Assembly (NCBI GenBank): GCA_029098065.1
Contig: JAQXNP010000148.1
Location: forward strand, 1 to 5,279
DNA: 5,279 bases
Source of the DNA: Clostridiales bacterium
GTDB taxonomy: Bacteria; Bacillota; Clostridia; Oscillospirales; Oscillospiraceae
Direction of reading: 5' to 3'
Shown here: piece by piece, positions 1-5,279 of the stretch
How positions within the stretch are numbered: position 1 is the stretch's first letter
Layout: each line of letters opens with the position of its first letter
Made by a program: the position numbers and the translations under genes
The notes under the pieces: generated by a model
What the model was told of the DNA's origin: nothing
Seen by the model: the letters and a program-made list of their open reading frames with translations, nothing else
Databases searched by the model: none

Positions 1-1073
1 AGGGCGATCCGCTCGCCCCCCACCACCTCCAGATCCACGTGGGAGAACAGATTCCTCTCTCCAAAGGACATCCCCAGGTCCCTGGTAATCAGGACCTCGT
101 CCCCCCGGAACTCCCGCTCGCCGAAGCCCATGGTGAGCTTCCGCTCCCTGGTGGGCCGGTCGATGGTCTGGAGCTTTTCCATGCGCTTTTCCATGGAGAA
201 GGCCCGCTTGTAGAGCTTGTCATTGCCCAGGAAGGCCCACAGGCGCATCTTGTCGGCAGCCTCCTGGAGCTGGGCCGCCTTTGCCTGCTCTTTCTCGTAC
301 TGCCTCAGCTTTTCCTGATAACGGCGCTCCTTTTCCTCTACATAGAAGCTGTAGTTGCCGGAATAAAACTCCGCCCTGCCGCCCTGGATCTCCACACACC
401 GCTGGACCACCTTGTCCAGAAACCACCGGTCGTGGGAAATGGCCAGCACGGTGCCCTTATAGTGGGAGAGGTACTCCTCCAGCCACTCGGTGGCGTGGAG
501 GTCCAGATGGTTGGTGGGCTCGTCCAGCAGAAGGATCTCCGTGTCGTTCAAAATGAGCCGGGCCAGGTTGATCCGGGTCTTCTCCCCGCCGGAGAGCTCG
601 TCAAACAGCTGCCCCCGCATGGCCGGGCCGATATCCAGGCCGTTGCAGACCTTGTTCAGCTTGATGTCAGTGTGATAGCCGCCCCCCGCCTCAAAGGCGG
701 CGGCGAGGGTATCATAGCGGGCCAGGGCGGCCTTGTCTCCCTCCCCCATCTTCTCGGCCAGTCGGGCCATCTCCGCCTCCATGGCCCGCAGATGGTCAAA
801 GGCGGTGTTCAGCACATCCTCCACCGTGTATCCGGCCGGATAGACGGGGATCTGGGAGATGAGCCCCACCCCTTTGCCGGGGGCGGTGCGGGCCTCTCCC
901 TCGTCGGGCTCCAGTTCCCCGGTCAGAATGCGGAAGAGCGTGGTCTTGCCGGCACCGTTGCGGCCCAGCAGGCCCACACGCTCTCCCTGATCCACCTGAA
1001 AGGTGAGTCCGTCCAATATTTTCTTGCCCACCTCAAACTCTTTGGAGAGGTTGGTAACGGATATGTCGATCAT
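1..1073 (-). CDS. ABC-F family ATPase, N-terminal 357 residues (3' end outside window)
   Basis: Soluble ABC ATPase of the ABC-F class, with paired nucleotide-binding domains and no membrane segments. Characterised family members bind the ribosome and act on translation or antibiotic resistance. The first ATPase domain is complete: Walker A GRNGAGKTT (residues 37-45), Q-loop Q74, signature LSGGEKTR (160-167), Walker B plus the ABC-F hallmark DEPTNHLD (184-191, catalytic Glu185) and H-loop SHDR (213-216). A charged helical linker follows (about 219-320); its KRAFSMEKRMEKL stretch (289-301) matches the tRNA-facing linker of ABC-F proteins. The second domain begins near residue 325, and the window ends just before its expected Walker A. 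The ATG start at 1073 has an AGAGG ribosome site at 1085-1089, 11 nt upstream; the ATG at 1078 hits a stop after two codons. It is the third gene of the ddl-murF cluster, 48 bp after murF. The subfamily (housekeeping or resistance) cannot be decided here. Confidence 0.93.
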   Translation of the reverse strand, partial: MIDISVTNLSKEFEVGKKILDGLTFQVDQGERVGLLGRNGAGKTTLFRILTGELEPDEGEARTAPGKGVGLISQIPVYPAGYTVEDVLNTAFDHLRAMEAEMARLAEKMGEGDKAALARYDTLAAAFEAGGGYHTDIKLNKVCNGLDIGPAMRGQLFDELSGGEKTRINLARLILNDTEILLLDEPTNHLDLHATEWLEEYLSHYKGTVLAISHDRWFLDKVVQRCVEIQGGRAEFYSGNYSFYVEEKERRYQEKLRQYEKEQAKAAQLQEAADKMRLWAFLGNDKLYKRAFSMEKRMEKLQTIDRPTRERKLTMGFGEREFRGDEVLITRDLGMSFGERNLFSHVDLEVVGGERIA

Positions 1074-1100
1074 GTCATGTGTTTCCTCTGTGTTGTGATG

Positions 1101-1117
1101 AAAACTCCCGGCGGGAG
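1101..1117 (-). terminator. Weak hairpin with short T run between murF and the ABC-F gene
   Basis: Read on the minus strand, CTCCC-GCC-GGGAG is followed directly by TTTT, five bases after the murF stop codon. The stem is only 5 bp and the T run only four bases. At best it is a partial terminator or an mRNA-stabilising or attenuating hairpin that lowers ABC-F expression relative to ddl-murF. It may be chance in GC-rich DNA. Confidence 0.25.
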
Positions 1118-1121
1118 ACGA

Positions 1122-2507
1122 TCAGGCCTCTTCCGTGATCTGCTTGAGTTCATTGGTAATGGTCTCAAACGCCATTCCCCGGGAGGCCTTCACCAGAATG
1201 GTGGTGCCGGGGCGGGCCAGCTCCCGCAGAAGGGGCACAGCCTCCTCCTTGGTCTTGAAATAGTGGCACTCGGGCACGTCGGAGGAAGCGGCGGCGTCAT
1301 AAATGTTCCTGGCCAGCTCCCCGATGGCCACCAGACAGTCCACATGGCTCCGGCCCAGGAATTCCCCCACGCCGGTATGGAGCACCCCGGCCAGAGGGCC
1401 CAATTCGAACATGTCCCCCAGCACGGCCACCTTGTAGTCCCCGGTGTAGCCGTCCAGCACCTCGATGGCCGCCCGCATGGACTGGGGGTTGGCGTTATAG
1501 CTGTCGTCCAGAATGGTGATGTTCTCCCGGCGGTTGAGAATATTCATCCGCATCTTGGTGGGGGCGAAATTCCGCACCCCGGCGGCGATCTCATCCAGGG
1601 TCATGCCAAAGTGCTCCCCCACCGCCGCCGCCATCAGAGTCGGGTAGACCATATGCTCTCCCAGGGCGGGAATGACCATCCGGCAGGAGCCGTTGGGCGT
1701 ATTCACCCGGCAGGAGACCTGGCTGCGCCAGTCGCTCTCCAGCTCGCTGGAGCGGTAGTCCAGGCCCTCTCCCTGTCCGCAGAAGACCGCCTGCCGGGTC
1801 CCCCGCAGGGTGGAGAGCAGAGGGTCGTCCCCATTCAGTATGGTATAGGCCCCGGGCCTGGCGTGGTTGAAAATCTCGCATTTGGCCTCAAAGATCTTCT
1901 CTCTCGAACCGAAGTTCTCAATGTGGGAGTCCCCCACATTGGTGATGAGGACCACATCGGGCTGGGCGATGCCGGAGAGGTAATCCAGCTCTCCGGCATG
2001 GTTCATCCCCATCTCCAGAACGGCGATCTGGTGCTTTTTCTCCAGACGCAGGAGGGTCAGAGGCAGGCCGATGTCGTTATTCTTGTTTCCCTCGGTCTTG
2101 AGAACCTCGTACTTTTCCCGCAGTACGGCGGCCACCATGTCTTTCGTGGTGGTTTTCCCCACGCTGCCGGTGATGCCCACCACCGGGATGGAAAACCGGT
2201 TTTTATACCAGATTGCCAGATCCCGCAGGGCCTTGTGGGTGGAATCCACTTTAATGTAAAATTTGCCGGGCAGATAGCGCTCCCGCTCCCGCTGCGTCAG
2301 GCACCCGGCGGCTCCCGCCTCCAGCGCGGCATTGATGTAGGCGTGGCCGTCAAACCGCTCTCCCACCAGCGGAAGAAACAGAGAGCCCGGGGTAATGGTA
2401 CGGCTGTCGGTCTCCACCTTGGAGACGGTGGTCTCCAGATCGCTGAATTCCCCCAGCAGGCGGCCGTTCACGGCCTCCAGAAGTTCCCGGATGGTCAGGG
2501 CTTCCAT
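1122..2507 (-). CDS. murF: UDP-N-acetylmuramoyl-tripeptide--D-alanyl-D-alanine ligase (MurF)
   Basis: Cytoplasmic ATP-dependent amide ligase that adds D-Ala-D-Ala to the UDP-MurNAc-tripeptide, the last soluble step in making the pentapeptide peptidoglycan precursor. The 461 residues are a normal length. Visible in order: an N-terminal UDP-substrate domain with VETDSRTITPGSLF (31-44); P-loop GITGSVGKTTTKD (111-123); TEGNKNNDIGLPLTL (138-152); EMGMNHAGE (165-173); ITNVGDSHIENFG (188-200); and Lys209 in EAKCEI, the likely carbamylated lysine of Mur ligases. The C-terminal domain carries DDSYNANPQSM (334-344), GDMFELG (364-370) and KASRGM (440-445). The usual HNxxN motif reads HMVYPTL (285-291), a notable change. 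I chose the ATG at 2507 because AGGAG (2516-2520) sits 8 nt upstream. A TTG at 2525 is in frame and overlaps the ddl stop, but it would place that ribosome site inside the coding sequence. The 14-bp gap from ddl, which supplies its dipeptide substrate, supports co-transcription. Confidence 0.96.
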   Translation of the reverse strand: MEALTIRELLEAVNGRLLGEFSDLETTVSKVETDSRTITPGSLFLPLVGERFDGHAYINAALEAGAAGCLTQRERERYLPGKFYIKVDSTHKALRDLAIWYKNRFSIPVVGITGSVGKTTTKDMVAAVLREKYEVLKTEGNKNNDIGLPLTLLRLEKKHQIAVLEMGMNHAGELDYLSGIAQPDVVLITNVGDSHIENFGSREKIFEAKCEIFNHARPGAYTILNGDDPLLSTLRGTRQAVFCGQGEGLDYRSSELESDWRSQVSCRVNTPNGSCRMVIPALGEHMVYPTLMAAAVGEHFGMTLDEIAAGVRNFAPTKMRMNILNRRENITILDDSYNANPQSMRAAIEVLDGYTGDYKVAVLGDMFELGPLAGVLHTGVGEFLGRSHVDCLVAIGELARNIYDAAASSDVPECHYFKTKEEAVPLLRELARPGTTILVKASRGMAFETITNELKQITEEA

Positions 2508-2521
2508 GTGGCTCTCTCCTT

Positions 2522-3574
2522 TCAAACTCTGCGCCGCTGGCGCAGGGAGCTGTCGATGATATGCTGACAGAGAGCGGGATAATCGATGCCGGCCGCCGCG
2601 GCCTCCTGAGGCATGAGGCTGGTGGGAGTCATACCCGGAAGGGTGTTGATCTCCAGGAACCAGGCCTTCCCCGTGTCATCCAGGATGAAGTCGGCTCTGG
2701 AATAGACCGAGAGCTCCAAAGTCCGGAAAACCGCCTCGGCGGCCCGGGCCACCTGCCCGGCTGCCTCTTCCGAAATAGGTGCGGGGCAGATCTCTTCCGC
2801 CGCCCCGGCCTGATACTTGTTTTCGTAGTCGTAAAAGCCCTCTTTGGGAATGATTTCAATCGCGGGCAGGGCCTTGCCGTCCAGGATGCCCACCTGGATC
2901 TCCCGGCCCTTCACATACCGCTCCAGCACACACCGGCCGCCGTATCGGAGCCCGTCTGTCAGAGCGGCGTGGAGCTGGGACTTGTCATAGGCGATGGACA
3001 CCCCGATGGAGGAGCCCGAATCCACCGGCTTCACCACGCAGGGCACCGGAGTTTTGCTGGTGAGCCGGTCCACGTCCTTCTCCGTGTATTCGGCGAAGGA
3101 CCACTCCGGCGTGTTCACCACACCGGCCACCAGCCGCTTGGTCAGATCCTTGTCCATGGCGATGGCGCTGCCCAGATACCCCGCTCCGGTGTATGGAATG
3201 TCCAACAGATCAAAGGCGGCCTGGACCCGTCCGTCCTCGCCGCACTGGCCATGGAGCGCCATGAACACGATGTCCGCCTCCCGGCACAGCTCCAGGACGC
3301 CGGGACCGAAATCCCCTTTCCCGTCCCATTGACGGCTGGAGCGCACCGCGTCCAGGTCGGGGGCGGTACGGTCCACTTTCCGCCACCGCTCCGGGAGCGG
3401 AGCTGTGTAGAGATCCTCCCCGGCCAGACCGGGGTAATCCTCCAGGCCAAAGTACATGTCCACCAGGGCGGCCTGGTGTCCCAGACCCCTCAGAGCCTCC
3501 GCGATCTTGGTGCCCGAGGAGAGAGAGACGTTGCGTTCCGGCGACACACCGCCGGCTAAAACCACGATCTTCAA
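2522..3574 (-). CDS. ddl: D-alanine--D-alanine ligase
   Basis: ATP-grasp ligase joining two D-alanines into the dipeptide that MurF, the next gene, attaches to the cell-wall precursor. From the TTG start it is 350 residues, typical of the longer Ddl class. Visible motifs: AGGVSPERNVSLSSG (7-21) with Glu13, the first-D-Ala contact; HGQCGEDGRVQ (108-118); YTGAGYLGSAIAMDK (128-142); VVKPVDSGSSIGVS (180-193); the omega loop FYDYENKY (247-254); and the metal/ATP signature RADF...FLEINTLPGMTPTSLMP (293-322). The tyrosine-containing YDYxxKY loop is typical of D-Ala-D-Ala ligases and unlike VanA/VanB D-lactate ligases, so vancomycin resistance is not indicated. The start is TTG because MKIVVLAGG is the expected N-terminus, no nearby ATG or GTG is in frame, and AGGAGG (3584-3589) lies 9 nt upstream. 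It is the first gene of the minus-strand cluster and has its own promoter. Confidence 0.96.
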   Translation of the reverse strand: MKIVVLAGGVSPERNVSLSSGTKIAEALRGLGHQAALVDMYFGLEDYPGLAGEDLYTAPLPERWRKVDRTAPDLDAVRSSRQWDGKGDFGPGVLELCREADIVFMALHGQCGEDGRVQAAFDLLDIPYTGAGYLGSAIAMDKDLTKRLVAGVVNTPEWSFAEYTEKDVDRLTSKTPVPCVVKPVDSGSSIGVSIAYDKSQLHAALTDGLRYGGRCVLERYVKGREIQVGILDGKALPAIEIIPKEGFYDYENKYQAGAAEEICPAPISEEAAGQVARAAEAVFRTLELSVYSRADFILDDTGKAWFLEINTLPGMTPTSLMPQEAAAAGIDYPALCQHIIDSSLRQRRRV

Positions 3575-3597
3575 AGGGAATACCCTCCTATACTCAT
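3575..3597 (-). promoter_or_regulatory. ddl ribosome binding site with overlapping small hairpin and mini-ORF
   Basis: AGGAGG at 3584-3589, 9 nt before a TTG codon, decides the ddl start. The last bases of this site lie in a small stem, AGGG-TATT-CCCT (3575-3586), which ends against the TTG. An ATG at 3595-3597 opens an 8-codon frame whose TGA overlaps the ddl TTG as TTGA. The ribosome site is clear; a role for the hairpin or the mini-ORF is only a possibility. Confidence 0.7.
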
Positions 3598-3625
3598 AAT
3601 GATACCATTTTATGCTTAATTTTAT

Positions 3626-3654
3626 ATTGTAGCACAACACAACGGCAAAGACAA
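3626..3654 (-). promoter_or_regulatory. Sigma-A type promoter for ddl-murF-ABC-F
   Basis: On the minus strand, the -35 TTGTCT (3649-3654) and -10 TACAAT (3626-3631) are separated by exactly 17 bp, with a TG one base before the -10 (extended -10). Transcription would start near 3619, giving a leader of about 45 nt before the ddl TTG. The AT-rich setting inside an otherwise GC-rich window supports it. Confidence 0.75.
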
Positions 3655-3788
3655 GCTTGAGGCGGATCTCATATGATGAAAACAGTCTGAAATCTTTCCG
3701 CTTTCCTCCCGCCCCGGCAGTTCCCGCGGGGTTATCTCCGCGTTTTCCGGCAGTGATGCGGCATCGTCCTGTTTTTCCAAGGAAAATC
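3655..3788. other. Gene-free spacer between two divergent promoters, rich in dyads
   Basis: These 134 bp contain no supportable gene. They hold an 8-bp direct repeat CCGGCAGT (3714-3721 and 3747-3754) bracketing a 7-bp hairpin, a perfect 11-bp palindrome GATGCGGCATC (3755-3765), and the dyad TTTTCC-AA-GGAAAA (3773-3786) directly upstream of the purA -35 box. I do not recognise a known riboswitch class here. The elements could be operators for purA or ddl, or remnants of a structured RNA. Confidence 0.5.
3725..3746 (+). terminator. Terminator-like hairpin upstream of the purA promoter
   Basis: CGCGGGG-TTAT-CTCCGCG forms a 7-bp stem (one G-U pair) with a four-base loop, followed directly by TTTT at 3743-3746 on the plus strand. 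No gene upstream on this strand needs a terminator. It might stop antisense transcription coming through ddl or end a short untranslated RNA. The short T run keeps confidence low. Confidence 0.35.
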
Positions 3789-3817
3789 TTGATTCTCCTC
3801 CATTTCTGTATTATAAT
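3789..3817 (+). promoter_or_regulatory. Sigma-A type promoter for purA
   Basis: The -35 TTGATT (3789-3794) is followed after exactly 17 bp by a perfect -10 TATAAT (3812-3817). Transcription would begin near 3823-3825, giving a leader of about 70 nt. The -10 lies within the perfect palindrome TATTATAATA (3809-3818), so a TATAAT also reads on the minus strand. Confidence 0.85.
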
Positions 3818-3820
3818 AGG

Positions 3821-3832
3821 ATTGTTCGTTAT
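3821..3832 (-). promoter_or_regulatory. PurBox-like CGAAC operator at the purA transcription start
   Basis: On the minus strand this reads ATAACGAACAAT, a CGAAC core with A/T-only flanks. That resembles the PurBox bound by the Bacillus/Lactococcus-type PurR regulator of purine genes. It begins four bases after the -10 and covers the predicted start site, where a bound protein would block purA transcription. The link to PurR is inferred from motif and gene function; no purR gene is in the window. Confidence 0.5.
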
Positions 3833-3878
3833 GGATCCCGGAAAAGGCAAACCCATCGCGGTTGCGAATCCCCGGACC

Positions 3879-3884
3879 CGGAGG
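3879..3884 (+). promoter_or_regulatory. purA ribosome binding site
   Basis: CGGAGG lies 8 nt before the ATG at 3893 and fixes the purA start, which is also the expected family N-terminus (MVKAIVG). Its last base touches the second CGAAC box. Confidence 0.85.
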
Positions 3885-3895
3885 TATCGAACATG
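3884..3895 (+). promoter_or_regulatory. Second CGAAC box overlapping the purA start codon
   Basis: GTATCGAACATG repeats the CGAAC core in the opposite orientation to the box at 3821-3832. TGTTCG (3823-3828) and CGAACA (3888-3893) are perfect 6-bp inverted arms about 60 bp apart. Known PurBox pairs sit closer together and usually in the other relative order, so this could be a weak second operator, an RNA stem pairing the 5' end of the mRNA with the start-codon region, or chance. Confidence 0.3.
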
Positions 3896-5170
3896 GTAAA
3901 AGCGATCGTAGGCGCCAACTGGGGCGACGAGGGCAAGGGAAAAATCACCGATCTGATGGCGGAAAAGTCCGATGTGGTCATCCGCTTCCAGGGCGGGGCC
4001 AACGCCGGTCACACCATCATCTGTGACTATGGCCGGTTTGCCCTTCATCAGCTCCCCTCCGGCGTATTCTATCCCCACACCACCAATATCATCGGCACCG
4101 GCGTGGCTTTCGACATGGAGAAATTCTTTGTCGAGCTCAAACAGCTGGAGGACGGCGGTGTGCCCGCTCCCCACATTATGGTGGACCAGCGCACCCAGGT
4201 GCTGATGCCCTATCACGTCCTTCAGGATACCTATGAGGAGGAGCGGCTGGCCGGCAGTGCCTTCGGCTCCACCAAATCCGGTATTGCCCCCTTCTATTCT
4301 GACAAATACTCCAAGATCGGCATCCAGATCTCCGACCTGTTCGATGAAAAGCGGCTCATGGACCGGCTGGAACACGTATGCGAGCTGAAAAACGTGCTGT
4401 GGGTCAATCTCTATCATAAGGATCCCCTGAATCCCAAGGATCTTTTTGACGGGCTTATGGTCCAGCGGGACGCCATCGCTCCCTATGTGGGCGACACCGT
4501 GTCCTTTATCCACAGAGCGCTCAAGAACGGGAAAACCGTTCTGCTGGAGGGCCAGCTGGGTTCCATGAAAGATCCCGACCACGGCATCTATCCCTTTACC
4601 ACCTCCTCCCACACCCTGGCCGGCTTCGGCACTGTGGGCGGCGGTGTGCCCCCCACGGCCATCCGGGACGTGCTGTGCGTCTCCAAGGCATATTCCTCCG
4701 CTGTGGGCGCCGGCGCCTTCGTCTCTGAGATTTTCGGGGAAGAGGCTGACGAGCTCCGCCGCCGGGGCGGCGACAAGGGCGAATTCGGCGCCACCACCGG
4801 CCGTCCCCGCCGGGTGGGCTGGTACGACGCCGTAGCCAGCCGCTACGGCTGCATGGTCCAGGGCGCGACCGAAGTGGCTCTCACCGCCATCGACTGCCTG
4901 GGCTATCTGGACGAGATCAAGGTCTGCGTGGGGTATGAGATCGACGGTCAGGTGACCCGGGACTTCCCTGTGTTCGCCGAGCTGAAAAAGGCCAAGCCGG
5001 TTTACGAGACCCTCCCCGGCTGGAAGTGCGACATCCGGGGCATCACCGATTTTGACAAACTGCCCAAGGAAGCGCAGGATTACGTGAAGTTTATTGAAAA
5101 GGAGCTGGAGGTGCCCATCAAGATCGTCTCCACCGGCCCCAAGCGTCACGAGATCATCGATCTGCACTGA
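3893..5170 (+). CDS. purA: Adenylosuccinate synthetase, divergent clostridial type
   Basis: Joins IMP and aspartate, using GTP, to form adenylosuccinate: the first committed step from IMP to AMP, carried out by a cytoplasmic homodimer. The 425 residues match the family length. Visible motifs: phosphate loop GANWGDEGKGK (7-17) with catalytic Asp12; RFQGGANAGHT (31-41) with catalytic His40; PSG (55-57); STKSGIAPFYSDK (126-138); EGQLGSMKDPDHG (219-231) and TTSS (236-239); GEFGATTGRPRRVGW (296-310) with Arg304 and Arg306; ID (333-334), DEIKVCVGYE (340-349) and STGP (413-416). Several positions differ from the E. coli-type enzyme: the loop has N for Q, KSGIAPFY replaces GRGIGPAY, EGQLG replaces EGAQG, and the KxD guanine motif reads AID. 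The catalytic Asp and His remain, so I expect real synthetase activity. A phage PurZ (dZTP-type) enzyme is unlikely because the catalytic aspartate is kept. It is a single-gene unit with its own promoter and a likely CGAAC operator. Confidence 0.96.
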   Translation: MVKAIVGANWGDEGKGKITDLMAEKSDVVIRFQGGANAGHTIICDYGRFALHQLPSGVFYPHTTNIIGTGVAFDMEKFFVELKQLEDGGVPAPHIMVDQRTQVLMPYHVLQDTYEEERLAGSAFGSTKSGIAPFYSDKYSKIGIQISDLFDEKRLMDRLEHVCELKNVLWVNLYHKDPLNPKDLFDGLMVQRDAIAPYVGDTVSFIHRALKNGKTVLLEGQLGSMKDPDHGIYPFTTSSHTLAGFGTVGGGVPPTAIRDVLCVSKAYSSAVGAGAFVSEIFGEEADELRRRGGDKGEFGATTGRPRRVGWYDAVASRYGCMVQGATEVALTAIDCLGYLDEIKVCVGYEIDGQVTRDFPVFAELKKAKPVYETLPGWKCDIRGITDFDKLPKEAQDYVKFIEKELEVPIKIVSTGPKRHEIIDLH

Positions 5171-5185
5171 GCAGAAAATCAGAAG

Positions 5186-5243
5186 CGGCGCGGGACGGTT
5201 GTTGCCCGGCGCGTTTATACCCGCGCCCGAAATTTTAATTTAA
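5186..5243 (+). terminator. Probable intrinsic terminator of purA
   Basis: Beginning 16 nt after the purA stop, GGCGCGGG (5187-5194) and CCCGCGCC (5220-5227) are perfect 8-bp arms with a 25-nt loop, followed by the T-rich stretch CGAAATTTTAATTT. The loop also allows a competing 6-bp stem, GGCGCG (5208-5213) with CGCGCC (5222-5227), and an imperfect earlier stem ending at 5213 before TTTAT. All foldings place a GC-rich stem before T-rich sequence, but the T tract is interrupted. Confidence 0.5.
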
Positions 5244-5262
5244 AAACCCGCCATTTACGGGG
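5237..5262 (-). terminator. Possible minus-strand terminator for a gene beyond the window
   Basis: Read on the minus strand, CCCG-TAAATGG-CGGG is followed by TTTTT and further A/T-rich sequence. The stem is only 4 bp but all G-C. It would suit a convergent gene to the right of the window, making 5186-5262 a back-to-back terminator pair. The neighbouring gene is not visible. Confidence 0.35.
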
Positions 5263-5279
5263 AAAAAGAAAACAAAACA

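Noticed and set aside
39..2567. 842-codon open frame on the plus strand, antisense to murF and the ABC-F gene
   Set aside because: The opposite strand shows complete family motifs for two known enzymes. The antisense translation has low-complexity composition with no recognisable domain, and no promoter or ribosome site is apparent. Biased GC-rich codons commonly open such frames.
2561..3559. 332-codon open frame on the plus strand, antisense to ddl
   Set aside because: It shadows a gene with all Ddl motifs; no recognisable domain or expression signals.
2522..3574. Vancomycin-resistance type D-Ala-D-Lac ligase (VanA/VanB-like)
   Set aside because: The omega loop FYDYENKY is of the D-Ala-D-Ala type, and the neighbour is murF rather than vanH or vanX.
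3575..3892. Purine or other riboswitch ahead of purA or ddl
   Set aside because: The purA leader is only about 70 nt and the ddl leader about 45 nt from the predicted starts, and I see no known aptamer core in either strand.
3657..3899. 80-codon frame through the purA promoter region, and its 22-codon tail from ATG 3831 overlapping the purA start
   Set aside because: The long version starts at a TTG with no ribosome site and spans a promoter and hairpins. The short version would begin only about 7 nt after the predicted transcription start, with no room for a ribosome site. A leaderless peptide is possible but unsupported.
3575..5167. Long minus-strand open frame antisense to purA running in frame into ddl
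   Set aside because: PurA on the plus strand is unambiguous, and the ddl product clearly begins at the TTG at 3574 behind a strong ribosome site. The upstream extension has no domain features and crosses the ddl promoter.
3893..5170. PurZ-like enzyme of the diaminopurine (Z-genome) pathway
   Set aside because: The catalytic aspartate of WGDEGKGK is retained, the gene sits in a housekeeping context, and no phage genes are nearby.

Overview
The window looks like ordinary chromosomal housekeeping DNA from a Gram-positive member of the Clostridia, most likely an Oscillospiraceae-type gut bacterium. I infer this from GC-rich coding sequence with GC-biased third codon positions, short AT-rich promoters of the sigma-A type, strong AGGAGG-like ribosome binding sites, and the sequence style of the PurA and Ddl proteins. 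No database search was possible, so the genus is not assigned.

Layout: one divergent intergenic region (about 3575-3892) separates two transcription units. Leftwards on the minus strand runs a three-gene cluster: ddl (D-alanine--D-alanine ligase, 2522-3574), murF (UDP-MurNAc-tripeptide--D-Ala-D-Ala ligase, 1122-2507) and an ABC-F family ATPase (1-1073, cut off by the window edge at the start of its second ATPase domain). Ddl and MurF catalyse consecutive steps: Ddl makes the dipeptide that MurF attaches to the peptidoglycan precursor. The 14-bp gap between them fits a single mRNA. The ABC-F gene follows after 48 bp, which contain only a weak hairpin. Rightwards on the plus strand lies purA (adenylosuccinate synthetase, 3893-5170), followed by terminator-like hairpins up to the window end.

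The intergenic region holds two good face-to-face promoters: TTGTCT-N17-TACAAT (minus strand, for ddl) and TTGATT-N17-TATAAT (plus strand, for purA). About 130 bp between them have no gene but contain several dyads and a terminator-like hairpin. The most interesting regulatory signal is a CGAAC-core box resembling a PurR PurBox. It overlaps the predicted purA transcription start, and a second inverted CGAAC copy touches the purA start codon.

I see no mobile element, CRISPR array, tRNA, rRNA, toxin-antitoxin or defence system. The long additional open frames antisense to murF/ABC-F and to purA are best explained as codon-bias shadows. The points worth a second look are the purA leader boxes, the divergent PurA subtype with altered substrate-contact residues, the palindromic -10 element and the structured spacer.
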